NCBI GenBank assembly: GCA_900547775.1
Contig: URHW01000001.1
Coordinates: 248,001 to 312,000, forward strand
DNA length: 64,000 nucleotides
Direction: 5' to 3'
DNA from: an uncultured Mycoplasmatota bacterium
GTDB lineage: Bacteria; Bacillota_I; Bacilli_A; RF39; UBA660
In this document: positions 27,704 through 36,541 of the stretch, one piece after another
How the letters are laid out: every line of letters starts with the position of its first letter
Position numbering within the stretch: position 1 is the first letter of the stretch
Program-made: the position numbers and the translations under genes
Notes under the pieces: generated by a model
Database searches by the model: none
Seen by the model: only the letters and a program-made list of their open reading frames with translations
What the model was told of the DNA's origin: nothing

Positions 27704-28674
27704 TAGATGTATTTTGAATCACTTTGGATTAAACCTTGAGCAATTAGTTTGTATAGCATTTTTTCATAGTTGTATGGTTCTTCTGTAAAAGCAATTTCAT
27801 GAAGTTTATTTTTGTTAATATAAATATTAGTATACTTAGCATTTGATGCGGTGATGATTTCTTCTTCTAGAAGCCTTTTAACAACGTTTTTGTATGATAC
27901 TTTATAAGTGTTACTGTAAGCGATTATTTCATTAAAGTGAATTTTTGTTCTTTTTTCGCCAAATTCTATTTTTAAAGATTTTTCTGGCATTAGAAGTGCT
28001 CTGGCAAAGTTTTCAGCTAGTTCTTCTTTATTATTGTTTGACATGATTAGAAGTTCACCTAGATATTTTGCGACTAGGTATCTTTGTTCATAGCCGTTTT
28101 CAGCAACTGGCACGATTATGACTGGTATATTATTAATTATTTCAAAGAAGCCATCAAATAAGCCTTCACTTACTTTTTTAGGCACAGTTAATATTATTAT
28201 GTTGTGATTTTCTAGTAAGTATATAAGGTTGTGAATTGGTGCTTCGATTGGGATTTGGAAGAAAATTCTTAGTTTAGTTGCTAGGCTTTGAGCTTCTTTG
28301 TTAGTGTTTACTAGATGGACACCAAATTTGTTATGTAAGGTTATACCTGAAAGTTTTAGTAAGTTAAAATAATTTTCAATTTTATTGTTTATGTAATTTT
28401 TAATATTTTCTTTTTTGATATTTGATGCTTTTTCTTTGAAGAAGATGTTATCGTATTTAATATTTATACTAGCATCAATATTTAAAATTTCGTCTATAGT
28501 TGTATCATATATTTTAGCAAATTCTTCTAAACGTTCTAGGGATGCGATTATTTTATTGCGCTCATATTTAAGTATTGCTGGAGCTGATACGCCAATTTTT
28601 TTGCCGGCTTCTTCCATTGATAAGCCTTTTTTTATTCTAAACATTTTTAGGTTTTCACCAACAGTTTTTTTCAT
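27703..28674 (-). CDS. XRE-family regulator with an ImmA/IrrE-like domain lacking the zinc motif
   Basis: The 323 residues combine an N-terminal helix-turn-helix domain (about 6-61: LKMFRIKKGLSMEEAGKKIG, SAPAILKYERN) with an ImmA/IrrE-like domain (about 90-280). In this domain the family expects an HEXXH zinc site. Here the matching stretch reads RYLVAKYLGELLIM at about 198-211, so AHELGH has become AKYLGE and all three metal or catalytic residues are lost. The next landmark, ELAENFARALLMP, is intact, which anchors the alignment. It is therefore probably a ligand- or protein-binding regulator rather than a peptidase. It is divergent from rnr, with its own promoter. Confidence 0.85.
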   Translation of the reverse strand: MKKTVGENLKMFRIKKGLSMEEAGKKIGVSAPAILKYERNKIIASLERLEEFAKIYDTTIDEILNIDASINIKYDNIFFKEKASNIKKENIKNYINNKIENYFNLLKLSGITLHNKFGVHLVNTNKEAQSLATKLRIFFQIPIEAPIHNLIYLLENHNIIILTVPKKVSEGLFDGFFEIINNIPVIIVPVAENGYEQRYLVAKYLGELLIMSNNNKEELAENFARALLMPEKSLKIEFGEKRTKIHFNEIIAYSNTYKVSYKNVVKRLLEEEIITASNAKYTNIYINKNKLHEIAFTEEPYNYEKMLYKLIAQGLIQSDSKYI

Positions 28675-28704
28675 AAGCTACCTCGTTAATATTTTCTTAA
28701 TTTA

Positions 28705-28733
28705 ATTCTAACTCTTTAACTAACATTTTTCAA
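28705..28733 (-). promoter_or_regulatory. Promoter of the XRE/ImmA-like gene
   Basis: On the minus strand TTGAAA (28733-28728) and TAGAAT (28710-28705) are 17 nt apart. The start codon at 28674 follows a GAGGTAG ribosome site. No equally clear promoter is seen for the divergent rnr gene. Confidence 0.75.
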
Positions 28734-28825
28734 GTTTTTTTGCATAAATTTAAATATATAACTTTACTAATTTTGATTTTTGGGGTATTCTTTAATTAGG
28801 AAAAATATCGAGTGTGGGGTGTAAA

Positions 28826-30997
28826 ATGGAAGAAATTATTCGTATTTTAAGAGTAAAGACTGAAAATGATTGCTATATGAGGTATGATTATGAGTCTTTA
28901 AAGAAGATTATTTTGGATGAATGTCCAGATATTGGTGATGTAGATAAAACTATATTTGAATTAGAACAGCAAGGGATTATTTATTCATCTAATGGTTTTT
29001 ATAGAGTTGTTAGACCTACTACTAAAAGAGGTGTGTTAGATGTTACACATCGCGGGACACTATTTATTATGGATGGTGATAAGAAAAGACGAATTGATTC
29101 TGCTAATTTAAAAGGTGCTTTACCTAATGATGAGGTATTGTATGATGTTAGTAATGATGAAGTAAAGGTTCTTAAGATTCTTAAGAGGAACTGTCCAAAT
29201 ATTGTTTGTGAGGTTATACAAAAAGATAATGGTAAGTATAAGCTTGAACCTAAAAAAGTTAGAGGTATGCTTAATATAAATATTAGTCAAGATGTTCTTA
29301 GTAAAATTGGTAGCGGTAGTTATGTACTAATTAAGCTTGATAAAGAAATGAAGTATGGCATGTATGATGGCGAAGTAGTTAAGCCAATAGTACTAAATGG
29401 TAAGATTGATAGAGATTTAGCGCTTGTTGCTTTTAGTAACGGGTTTGATACTGAATTTTCGCCGGCTTCAATTAATGAGGTAAATGCTCTACCAAATGAG
29501 GTTACAGAAGAAGAGATTGAAGAGCGTAAAGAAAACGATTTTAGAGATGAACTTATATTTACGATTGATGGTGCAGATACCAAAGATATGGATGATGCGG
29601 TTAGTTTAAAGATACTTCCTAATGGTAATTATGAGTTGGGCGTGCATATTGCTAATGTATCTCATTATTTAAAGAAGTGTCCACATTTACTTGCTGAAGC
29701 TAAAGAAAGAAGTACTAGTTTGTATATGCTTAATACGGTTATACCGATGCTTCCACCTAAGTTATCAGATTGGTTATGTTCATTAAATCCAAATGTGGAT
29801 AGATTAGCAAAATCTGTAATTATGGAAATTGATAGTGAGGGTAATGTTGTAAATTCAAGGATTTGTGATTCAGTAATTAATTCTAAAAAGAAAATGACTT
29901 ATGATGATGTTAATAGAATTTTAGAAGATGGTATTGTTCCAAAAGGATATGAGAAATTTAAAGATGTATTATTACAGATGGATAAGTTAAGTAAGATAAT
30001 TGGAGCTAAGAAGTTTGATAATGGTGAAGTTACTTTCTTTTCTACGGAGACAAATGTTGAGATAGATAAGGATGGTAAGGCAGCTGGTGTTAGTAAAAGA
30101 ACTAGTTTGTCTGCTGAAAAGTTAATTGAAAGATTTATGATTCTAGCAAATGAGACGGTAGCAAGTTACGTTGATATGATGGATTTACCATTTGTTTATA
30201 GGGTTCATGAAGGGCCTAATCCAATTAAGTTAAAAGAAGCTTTAAAGATTATTAATACATTAGGTTATAGTATTCCAGAAAGTAAGATAATGAAAAGTCC
30301 AAGACTTATTAAAGATATTTTAGATAAGGCTAAAGATAGTGATAAGTTCCCTCTTCTTTCTAGTTTGTTATTAGTTAGTATGAGTAGAGCTAGATATTCA
30401 AAGGATAATATTGGGCACTTTGCTTTAGCTTCTCATGCATATACACATTTTACTAGTCCGATTAGACGTTTTCCGGATACAATGGTACACTTTTTATTAG
30501 ATTATTATAATGATGTTGCTTTAGGTAATAAGAGTATTAGTTATGATACTTTGAAGAAGCTGGAATCTGAGTTAGAGGAAGCTTGTGATTATGCTTCTAT
30601 TAGAGAAAGACAAGCAGATAGAGCTGAGTTTCAAGCTAGTAGACGTAAGATTATGGATTATATGAAATCTTTAGAAGGAGAACATTTTGAAGCAGTTATT
30701 AATATGATTGATAGAAAAGAAGTTAGTGTAACAACAGATAATGGTATTAGTGGTACGATTCCGTTTAGGGATGTTCTTGGTGATACATTCTTCTTCCATG
30801 AGAATAATTATATGTTGATTGGTCGTCATACTAAGAAAAAGTATAAGATTGGTAATCGAGTTATTGTTACAGTTAAAGGTGTTAATGAGTTTGAAGAAAA
30901 GGTTAACTTTACTTTAGATGGTAATTTATCTAGGGCGTATGCTGAAGGTAAAGAAGGATATGGAAAACCTAAGGTTAGAAAAAAAAGTAGCAAGTAA
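28826..30997 (+). CDS. rnr: Ribonuclease R
   Basis: RNase R is a processive 3'-5' exoribonuclease of the RNB family. The 723 residues comprise an N-terminal winged-helix and cold-shock region (GVLDVTHRGTLFIM), the RNB catalytic domain with the conserved acidic cluster TIDGADTKDMDDAVSL at about 248-263, GVHIANVSHYLK, and YTHFTSPIRRFPDTMVH. A C-terminal S1 domain (FEAVINMIDRKEVSV) leads to a lysine-rich tail. The start at ATG 28826 is used; a GTG 12 nt upstream is less likely because the GGGGTG serving as ribosome site would then be coding. It stands alone rather than in a secG-rnr-smpB cluster. Confidence 0.96.
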   Translation: MEEIIRILRVKTENDCYMRYDYESLKKIILDECPDIGDVDKTIFELEQQGIIYSSNGFYRVVRPTTKRGVLDVTHRGTLFIMDGDKKRRIDSANLKGALPNDEVLYDVSNDEVKVLKILKRNCPNIVCEVIQKDNGKYKLEPKKVRGMLNINISQDVLSKIGSGSYVLIKLDKEMKYGMYDGEVVKPIVLNGKIDRDLALVAFSNGFDTEFSPASINEVNALPNEVTEEEIEERKENDFRDELIFTIDGADTKDMDDAVSLKILPNGNYELGVHIANVSHYLKKCPHLLAEAKERSTSLYMLNTVIPMLPPKLSDWLCSLNPNVDRLAKSVIMEIDSEGNVVNSRICDSVINSKKKMTYDDVNRILEDGIVPKGYEKFKDVLLQMDKLSKIIGAKKFDNGEVTFFSTETNVEIDKDGKAAGVSKRTSLSAEKLIERFMILANETVASYVDMMDLPFVYRVHEGPNPIKLKEALKIINTLGYSIPESKIMKSPRLIKDILDKAKDSDKFPLLSSLLLVSMSRARYSKDNIGHFALASHAYTHFTSPIRRFPDTMVHFLLDYYNDVALGNKSISYDTLKKLESELEEACDYASIRERQADRAEFQASRRKIMDYMKSLEGEHFEAVINMIDRKEVSVTTDNGISGTIPFRDVLGDTFFFHENNYMLIGRHTKKKYKIGNRVIVTVKGVNEFEEKVNFTLDGNLSRAYAEGKEGYGKPKVRKKSSK

Positions 30998-31023
30998 AAA
31001 AGGAAGTGATTGCTTCCTTTTTA
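30995..31023 (+). terminator. Bidirectional terminator between rnr and pheT
   Basis: AAAAAGGAAG and CTTCCTTTTT form a 10-bp stem with a 6-nt loop between the convergent ends of rnr and pheT. T runs follow in both directions. Confidence 0.92.
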
Positions 31024-33357
31024 GTTTTCTTGAATTTCAAGTTTGTTTGTTCTAATGTGGTTTATGAACTCTGTTTTGAAGTTTTCTAATTCTTCACTTG
31101 TTAAGGTTCTTTCTTTTGAGCCTAAATTATATCTTATAGTAATTTTCTTATTGTTGTCATTTTCGTAAATATCCATTAGTTTATAATTTAGAATAATTTC
31201 ATTATTATATTTACTTAGAATGTTATCTAATGTGCTATAAAGCATGTCTTTTGAAGATATGATTGTGTAATCTAAGGTTGATACTGGATATTTGCTTACT
31301 TCTTCGTATGGAATTGTTTGATTTTCTAGTTCAGTAAATAAGTCAAAGTCAATGTCTAGCGCAACAAATACTTTCTTTTTATTTATTTTATTTGTGATAG
31401 TACTATTAAATACTTTAATTTGACCTAAGCATTTATTAATTCCATATATATCCATTGTTAGATCGTTTTCATAGTATTCTTCTGCTGTGCCTTCTTTAAA
31501 TTCTACTTTGATATTTTTTAGATCGTTAAATAAATTGTAGCATAGAGTTTTAATTTCATAGTATGCTTCTTTGATTTTATCAGCGTCTTTTACTAGTAGT
31601 AAAGATAATCTACGATGGTTTTCTTTATCGTTTATGGTTGTTCCTATTTCAAATAGACCGAATTCGTTATAGTTTTTTAGGTTAATAATTGCTGATTCAA
31701 GCATTGCTAGAGATAGGTCTTTTCTTAAGATGTTATCATCAGTTTTACCTAGAAGGTAGGTGTTTTCTAAGTTGATATCGAGTTTCTTTAGGAATGATGA
31801 TTTATGCCATAGGTATGTATGAATTTCATGGTATCCTTTGTTATTTGCTAGATATCTTTTTGCTTCGTATTCATCATTAAATACTGGCTCGTTAGGAGCA
31901 AATGTACAATCCATTTTTAATGGGATATGCTCGAAGTTTTCGTATCCATACATACGAGATATTTCTTCAACAATATCTGCTGCAATTGTGATATCTTTAG
32001 TTGATCTAAATGTTGGGGCAATTATTTCAAATGAATCTTCCTTTGGAGTTACTTTAAATTCTAGACTTGTTAAGATTTTATTTACTAGTTCATCTTCAAT
32101 TTCAAAGCCAAGGCTTTTATATAAATAGTCTTTCTTTAATTCAATGTGATTTTCTTCTTGCTTTTTTGGATAGATGTCAGTGATGTTTGATGCGAATGTT
32201 AAGTCTTTGTTTTCATCTTTAAGAAGTTTTATAAATCTTCTTGCAGCTAACATTGCTAGGTTTGGATCTAGGCTTTTTTCGTATCTTGCGCTTGCTTCTG
32301 TTCTTAAACCAATACTAAGAGCTGTTTTACGAACTGTGTAAGCATTAAATGTTGCACTTTCTAAAACAATGCTTGTAGTGTCATTTACTATTTCACTATC
32401 TAGTCCACCCATTACACCAGCAATTGCGAAGTACTTTCCACCATTTTTAATCATTAAGTCTTCGTTTGTTAGATTTCTTTCTGTACCATCTAGGGTTGTG
32501 TATTTATCACCGTTATTTGCTAAGCCTACTTCAATATTTTTTACGACTCTAGCGTCAAAAGCATGCATTGGTTGTCCTAGTTCAAGCATGATGTAGTTGG
32601 TTAAATCTACTAGTAAGTTTATAGAGCGCATGCCAGCATAGTATAAGAATACTTGCATCCATAATGGGGTTACATTGTTTGTAATGTTTTCCATCTTTGT
32701 ACCAATGTATCTGTAGCAAAGTTCTGGGTTATTTATTTTAATATCTAGGTCTTTAGCGTCTGGATTTTCTGTATATAGGTCAAGTGGTAAGAGTTCGTGG
32801 TTTGTGATTGCGGCGATTTCTCTTGCTATTCCATAGTGTCCCCAAAGGTCTGGTCTATGAGTTAGGGATTTATTATCAATTTCAACGATGATATCATCAA
32901 TTGGCATTAACTCTTTAATATTAATACCTACTGGGGTATCTTCTGGTAGTTCAATTATTCCAGTGTGGTCATCTGAGATACCAAGCTCTTTGGCACTACA
33001 CATCATACCATAAGAATCTACACCTACTAGTGGTCTTACGCCTATTTCGATATCACCTAAGTGTCCACCCACTTCAATTAAAGCGCTTATTAAACCTACT
33101 TTAACGTTAGGAGCACCACAGACAATTTGTTTAATTTCTTTGCCATCGTCAACTTTTAAGATATGTAGTTTAGTTGATTTTGGATGCTCTGCAACTTCAA
33201 GTATTTTAGCTGTTACTACGCCATCAATGTCTTTTCCTTTTACTTCAACGCCTTCTACTTCAGCAGTTCTGATAGTAAATTTATCCCATATTTTTAAGAA
33301 GTCGATGTCTTCACTATTTTTGATATGTTTTTTTAGAATATTACATGATATTTTCAT
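31021..33357 (-). CDS. pheT: Phenylalanine-tRNA ligase beta subunit
   Basis: PheT forms the alpha2-beta2 synthetase with PheS. The 778 residues are the usual length. The order is: an N-terminal EMAP-type tRNA-binding fold (VVTAKILEVAEHPKSTKLHI, CGAPNVKVG), the B3/B4 editing region (YRYIGTKMENITNNVTPLWM, GQPMHAFDA), the B5 DNA-binding-like domain, a synthetase-like core, and a C-terminal ferredoxin-like anticodon-binding domain (ALDIDFDLFTEL, YPVSTLDYTII, TIRYNLGSKERTLTSEE). It is 8 nt behind pheS and is controlled with it by the Phe T-box. Confidence 0.97.
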   Translation of the reverse strand: MKISCNILKKHIKNSEDIDFLKIWDKFTIRTAEVEGVEVKGKDIDGVVTAKILEVAEHPKSTKLHILKVDDGKEIKQIVCGAPNVKVGLISALIEVGGHLGDIEIGVRPLVGVDSYGMMCSAKELGISDDHTGIIELPEDTPVGINIKELMPIDDIIVEIDNKSLTHRPDLWGHYGIAREIAAITNHELLPLDLYTENPDAKDLDIKINNPELCYRYIGTKMENITNNVTPLWMQVFLYYAGMRSINLLVDLTNYIMLELGQPMHAFDARVVKNIEVGLANNGDKYTTLDGTERNLTNEDLMIKNGGKYFAIAGVMGGLDSEIVNDTTSIVLESATFNAYTVRKTALSIGLRTEASARYEKSLDPNLAMLAARRFIKLLKDENKDLTFASNITDIYPKKQEENHIELKKDYLYKSLGFEIEDELVNKILTSLEFKVTPKEDSFEIIAPTFRSTKDITIAADIVEEISRMYGYENFEHIPLKMDCTFAPNEPVFNDEYEAKRYLANNKGYHEIHTYLWHKSSFLKKLDINLENTYLLGKTDDNILRKDLSLAMLESAIINLKNYNEFGLFEIGTTINDKENHRRLSLLLVKDADKIKEAYYEIKTLCYNLFNDLKNIKVEFKEGTAEEYYENDLTMDIYGINKCLGQIKVFNSTITNKINKKKVFVALDIDFDLFTELENQTIPYEEVSKYPVSTLDYTIISSKDMLYSTLDNILSKYNNEIILNYKLMDIYENDNNKKITIRYNLGSKERTLTSEELENFKTEFINHIRTNKLEIQEN

Positions 33358-33365
33358 TTTTTCAC

Positions 33366-34373
33366 CTACTTTATATTAAATTTTTCTAGATATCTGATGT
33401 CTCCACTATTTAGGATTCTGATATCATCTATTTTGTATTTCATCATTGCTAGTCTTGTTAAGCCTAGTCCAAAAGCAAAGCCAGTGTATTTATCTGGGTC
33501 GATGCCACCTTCTTTTAATACGTTTGGATGAACCATTCCGCATGGACAAAGTTCTAACCAGCCTGAGTTTTTACATGTTGGGCAACCTACTCCGCCACAT
33601 ACTGTACATGAACAGTCTAGTTCGAATCCTGGCTCAGTAAATGGGAAGTATCCTGGTCTTAGTCTTACTTTAACGTCTTCTTTAAATACTTCTTTTAGCA
33701 TTCCTTCCATTGTGTATATTAGGTTAGATATTGAGATGTTTTCACCAATTACCATTCCTTCTAATTGGAAGAATGTGTTTTCATGGCAAGCGTCTAGATC
33801 TTCATTACGGAAGCATCTTCCCGGAGCACACATTTTGATAGGTGAACCATATTTAAGCATACCTCTTACTTGAAGGGCACTTGTTTGCGTTCTAAGTAGC
33901 ATTCCATTTGATAGCCAGTATGTATCTTGCATATCTCTTGCAGGATGAGTTTTGGGTACGTTTAAGGCTTCAAAGTTATAGTACTCACTATCCATTTCAG
34001 GGCCAGTTAAAACGATAAATCCCATATTTTTAAGGATGTCGGTTACTTCTTTAGCAACGATTGTTACTGGATGAATGGTACCTGATTCTTTATCTACTGG
34101 AAGTGTTGGATCAAAAGTTTTTAAACTTTGAGTAGTACTCTTTTCTAGGGCATCTTTAAACAAGTTTTCTAACTCTGTTTTGGTTTTGTTAAATAGTGGG
34201 CCATAGATTTGTTTGTCTTCTTTAGTCATGTCTTTGATAGTGCTCATAAGGCTTACTAGTTCACTTTTTTTGCCAAGATATTTTGATTTGATGTTAAGAT
34301 AGTCTGCTTCTGTTTTAATAAGTAGGCTTTCTTCTTTGGCGTTTTTGATTATTGTTTCAATTTTCTCTTTCAT
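33366..34373 (-). CDS. pheS: Phenylalanine-tRNA ligase alpha subunit
   Basis: This is the class II catalytic subunit, 335 residues. The N-terminal coiled coil is followed by motif 1 and then HPARDMQDTYWL, LLRTQTSALQVRGM, PIKMCAPGRCFRNEDLDACHENTFFQLEG and the motif 3 region GFAFGLGLTRLAMMKYKIDDIR. The cysteine pairs in DCSCTVCGGVGCPTCKNSGW at about 255-274 could bind zinc, as in a subset of PheS proteins. The start at 34373 is set by GGGAGG 5 nt upstream; the ATG at 34397 lies in the terminator stem of the T-box and is not used. Confidence 0.97.
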   Translation of the reverse strand: MKEKIETIIKNAKEESLLIKTEADYLNIKSKYLGKKSELVSLMSTIKDMTKEDKQIYGPLFNKTKTELENLFKDALEKSTTQSLKTFDPTLPVDKESGTIHPVTIVAKEVTDILKNMGFIVLTGPEMDSEYYNFEALNVPKTHPARDMQDTYWLSNGMLLRTQTSALQVRGMLKYGSPIKMCAPGRCFRNEDLDACHENTFFQLEGMVIGENISISNLIYTMEGMLKEVFKEDVKVRLRPGYFPFTEPGFELDCSCTVCGGVGCPTCKNSGWLELCPCGMVHPNVLKEGGIDPDKYTGFAFGLGLTRLAMMKYKIDDIRILNSGDIRYLEKFNIK

Positions 34374-34385
34374 ATTTCCTCCCAT

Positions 34386-34597
34386 AAAAAAAATCATAAA
34401 CTAAAGGACGAATAAAATCCGCGGTACCACCTTAATTCATGATTTACATGCTCTTTAATCTTAACGCGATTATACGCTTAATGCTCTGATAATTGAAATT
34501 CATCTATTATCTCTCTTTGTAAATACTCTCAGCTTATCAATATTTACTCTCTTTAAAGAATATAATGGACTACTAGGGTTATCTTCCTCGCATTACA
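34386..34597 (-). ncRNA. T-box leader, Phe (specifier UUC)
   Basis: The diagnostic T-box AAGGTGGTACCGCGG is at 34433-34419 (minus). Upstream are an AGAGAG element and a stem-I base pair GATAA/TTATC. The specifier loop reads GAAT-TTC-A with the Phe codon UUC at 34497-34495. The terminator stem AAATCATGAATTAAGG (34445-34430) pairs with CCTTTAGTTTATGATTT and ends in T7, just before the pheS ribosome site. Uncharged tRNA-Phe should stabilise the antiterminator and allow pheS-pheT transcription. Confidence 0.95.
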
Positions 34598-34603
34598 AGT
34601 TAG

Positions 34604-34632
34604 ATTTTAACATTAATTTTGCAATTCGTCAA
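34604..34632 (-). promoter_or_regulatory. Promoter of the pheS-pheT T-box transcript
   Basis: On the minus strand TTGACG (34632-34627) and TGTTAAAAT (-10 TAAAAT at 34609-34604, extended -10) are 17 nt apart. The -35 lies inside the last codons of the small upstream gene. The predicted start near 34597 matches the 5' edge of the T-box. Confidence 0.85.
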
Positions 34633-34852
34633 TATTTTGAGCATCAATTAGTTCACTATAGATTTTAGGTATATCTAAAGGGCTTATTCCTAAATCTTCT
34701 AATACTTTATAAGCTGTCTCAATACTCATTTTTAAGAAAGCTTCTGGTTCTTCTAAAATGGTTTTGATTAGTTCTTGCCTTCTTAATTCTGCCGGTTGAT
34801 TTTTGTATATGGTTATTAGGCTTTCGTTCATTGTTTTTAGTTTATTTATCAT
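34613..34852 (-). CDS. Small helical protein of unknown function
   Basis: These 79 residues are not recognised. The sequence is predicted all-helical, acidic-basic mixed and without membrane segments or cysteine; for example AELRRQELIKTILEEPEAF and AYKVLEDLGISPLDIPKIYS. It is 8 nt downstream of the transglutaminase-like gene, in the same direction, with a GGTGAAAAA ribosome site. The codon use is like its neighbours, and the close spacing suggests it is a real gene whose product works with the larger protein. Confidence 0.6.
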   Translation of the reverse strand: MINKLKTMNESLITIYKNQPAELRRQELIKTILEEPEAFLKMSIETAYKVLEDLGISPLDIPKIYSELIDAQNIDELQN

Positions 34853-34860
34853 TTTTTCAC

Positions 34861-36477
34861 CTACCTTATTCCCGGAATATATTGTTCTTCGCTGTCAATA
34901 AATCCAAGAGTACCTGTTATGATGTTACGAATGAGAGTCCTTTTAAGAATTCTTTTTAATTCACCATTTATATAAATATAGTATTTATTATGTTCTTCGT
35001 CTTTTAATATACCTTTTTCGTTCATTGTTATTATACCACAAGTTGCAACTATTTTGTCTTCATCTTTAGGATTGTTATCTCTTATTATTTCAAAATCTAT
35101 GTAATGTTCTCTTTCTTCTTCAGTAAATAATACATTTACCAGTCTGAGAATGTATGACATGATGTTTAATCCTTTAAAGGATGATGTTCTAATTTTTTCA
35201 AGAAATAGGTCAAAGCGAGTGTTAAAAGGTATATGTGCTTGTTTAGCATTTGTTAGTTCTTCATATTCTTTTAAGGCTTCACTAAATGTGCTTTTGTCTT
35301 CTTTTTTGATGTCTTTGTATACTTTTCTTAAAATTTCATCAAAGTCCATATAAGTATCAAAGTTTTGATTACGACATTTTAATCCTTTTATACTATTTCC
35401 TACTTTGGCGTTAAATAGGTCACCTGTTAAAATATGTCTTGATGAGTCTGCTTCAATGATATATTTACCAACTCTAAAACTTAAATTTTCGTGGCCATCT
35501 CCATATTTGTTTTTCCAGCTAAAGCATTCTCTTTGAAAGTTGATCCCAAGTGAGTGGAGCATTTTAGCGTAGATAGCATTGAATTCGTAACATACGACTT
35601 CAGGAAATTGTGGGGAGATGGTTTCTATGTAATCAATCATTCGATGTTTTTCAGCGGCTAGGCCTCTTTGTTTTGCGGCAAAGAATTCATCGTTGTAAGA
35701 TAAGATTTTACACATTTTAATGTAGATAAAGATTGCTTTTTCTAAAGTGGAATAGTTTGCGGGAATATCTTTGGTTATGGCCTCAATTAGTTCTGGATTT
35801 AGGTTAGTTTTGCTCGTTAAAGAGTTTCCGTCACTCAGGTAAGTATTTTGTGATTCAAAATCTAGAATTTCATAGTTAACAATGTCAGTTATTCTTTTTT
35901 CTATATTTTCCGGAAAAATAAAATTGTCCATTAATTCTTCCCTAATTATAAATCTTCTTACTATATAAAGAAACGCCTCTTTAGAAATACTTCCTTTACG
36001 GTTAGGTGTGTTAATATAATCGTCAAGAGTTTTTGTGTCAAGTTCAAGGAACTCTATTATTTTATTTGCTGGAATATTATATGTTATACCATCGACTTTG
36101 GCTTGAATAGTTTTATTTTGAAGTTGTTTTTTTAAAATTCCATAGCTAATCAAATCTAATAATGTTTTATACCTTGAATATGTTATTCTGTTTAATTTTA
36201 TTAAACCTTTATCTCTAGCGACTTCGATTGCTTCTAAAAATGGTATTTTTTCATATTCATATGTTTCGGCGTCCATAGAGGAATCAGATGCAATTTTAAA
36301 TTTATGAGCATTTTGAAAAATATTAAATAGTGTTTTAAAAGTTTGCTCATCATTTAAAGTATATTCTAGGAGTTCAACTGGATACTGAAATTGTTCAGCA
36401 ACTATTTTATTTGTGTCGTTAGATATTTTTTCGAAGACTTGTGCGTCTAATAAAACAGTATTCGAAACTCTTTCCAT
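34861..36477 (-). CDS. Large protein with a transglutaminase-like cysteine protease core
   Basis: The 538 residues show a probable papain-like transglutaminase core in the middle. STLEKAIFIYIKMCKILSYND (about 243-263) is the usual approach helix. VVCYEFNAIYAKMLHSLGIN places a catalytic Cys at about 296, HENLSFRVGKYIIEAD a His at about 329, and the Asp follows at about 344. The N-terminal 230 residues are helical and include a region resembling a small DNA- or protein-binding domain. The C-terminal 150 are unassigned. There is no signal peptide, so it is cytoplasmic. AAGGTGAT precedes the start. The substrate is unknown, and whether it is peptidase, amidase or cross-linker cannot be told. Confidence 0.7.
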   Translation of the reverse strand: MERVSNTVLLDAQVFEKISNDTNKIVAEQFQYPVELLEYTLNDEQTFKTLFNIFQNAHKFKIASDSSMDAETYEYEKIPFLEAIEVARDKGLIKLNRITYSRYKTLLDLISYGILKKQLQNKTIQAKVDGITYNIPANKIIEFLELDTKTLDDYINTPNRKGSISKEAFLYIVRRFIIREELMDNFIFPENIEKRITDIVNYEILDFESQNTYLSDGNSLTSKTNLNPELIEAITKDIPANYSTLEKAIFIYIKMCKILSYNDEFFAAKQRGLAAEKHRMIDYIETISPQFPEVVCYEFNAIYAKMLHSLGINFQRECFSWKNKYGDGHENLSFRVGKYIIEADSSRHILTGDLFNAKVGNSIKGLKCRNQNFDTYMDFDEILRKVYKDIKKEDKSTFSEALKEYEELTNAKQAHIPFNTRFDLFLEKIRTSSFKGLNIMSYILRLVNVLFTEEEREHYIDFEIIRDNNPKDEDKIVATCGIITMNEKGILKDEEHNKYYIYINGELKRILKRTLIRNIITGTLGFIDSEEQYIPGIR

Positions 36478-36515
36478 AGTATCACCTTATTTTTATTGTA
36501 TCATGACTTAGACAT

Positions 36516-36541
36516 AAAAAAAAGACGCTGAGCGCCTTTTA
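36516..36541 (-). terminator. Terminator of the YfcC-type transporter gene
   Basis: On the minus strand AAAAGGCGCT and AGCGTCTTTT form a stem followed by eight T in total. Confidence 0.92.

Noticed and set aside
33366..34397. Longer pheS from ATG 34397
   Set aside because: That ATG lies directly after the T run of the T-box terminator and is followed by the true ribosome site GGGAGG, so the start at 34373 is better.
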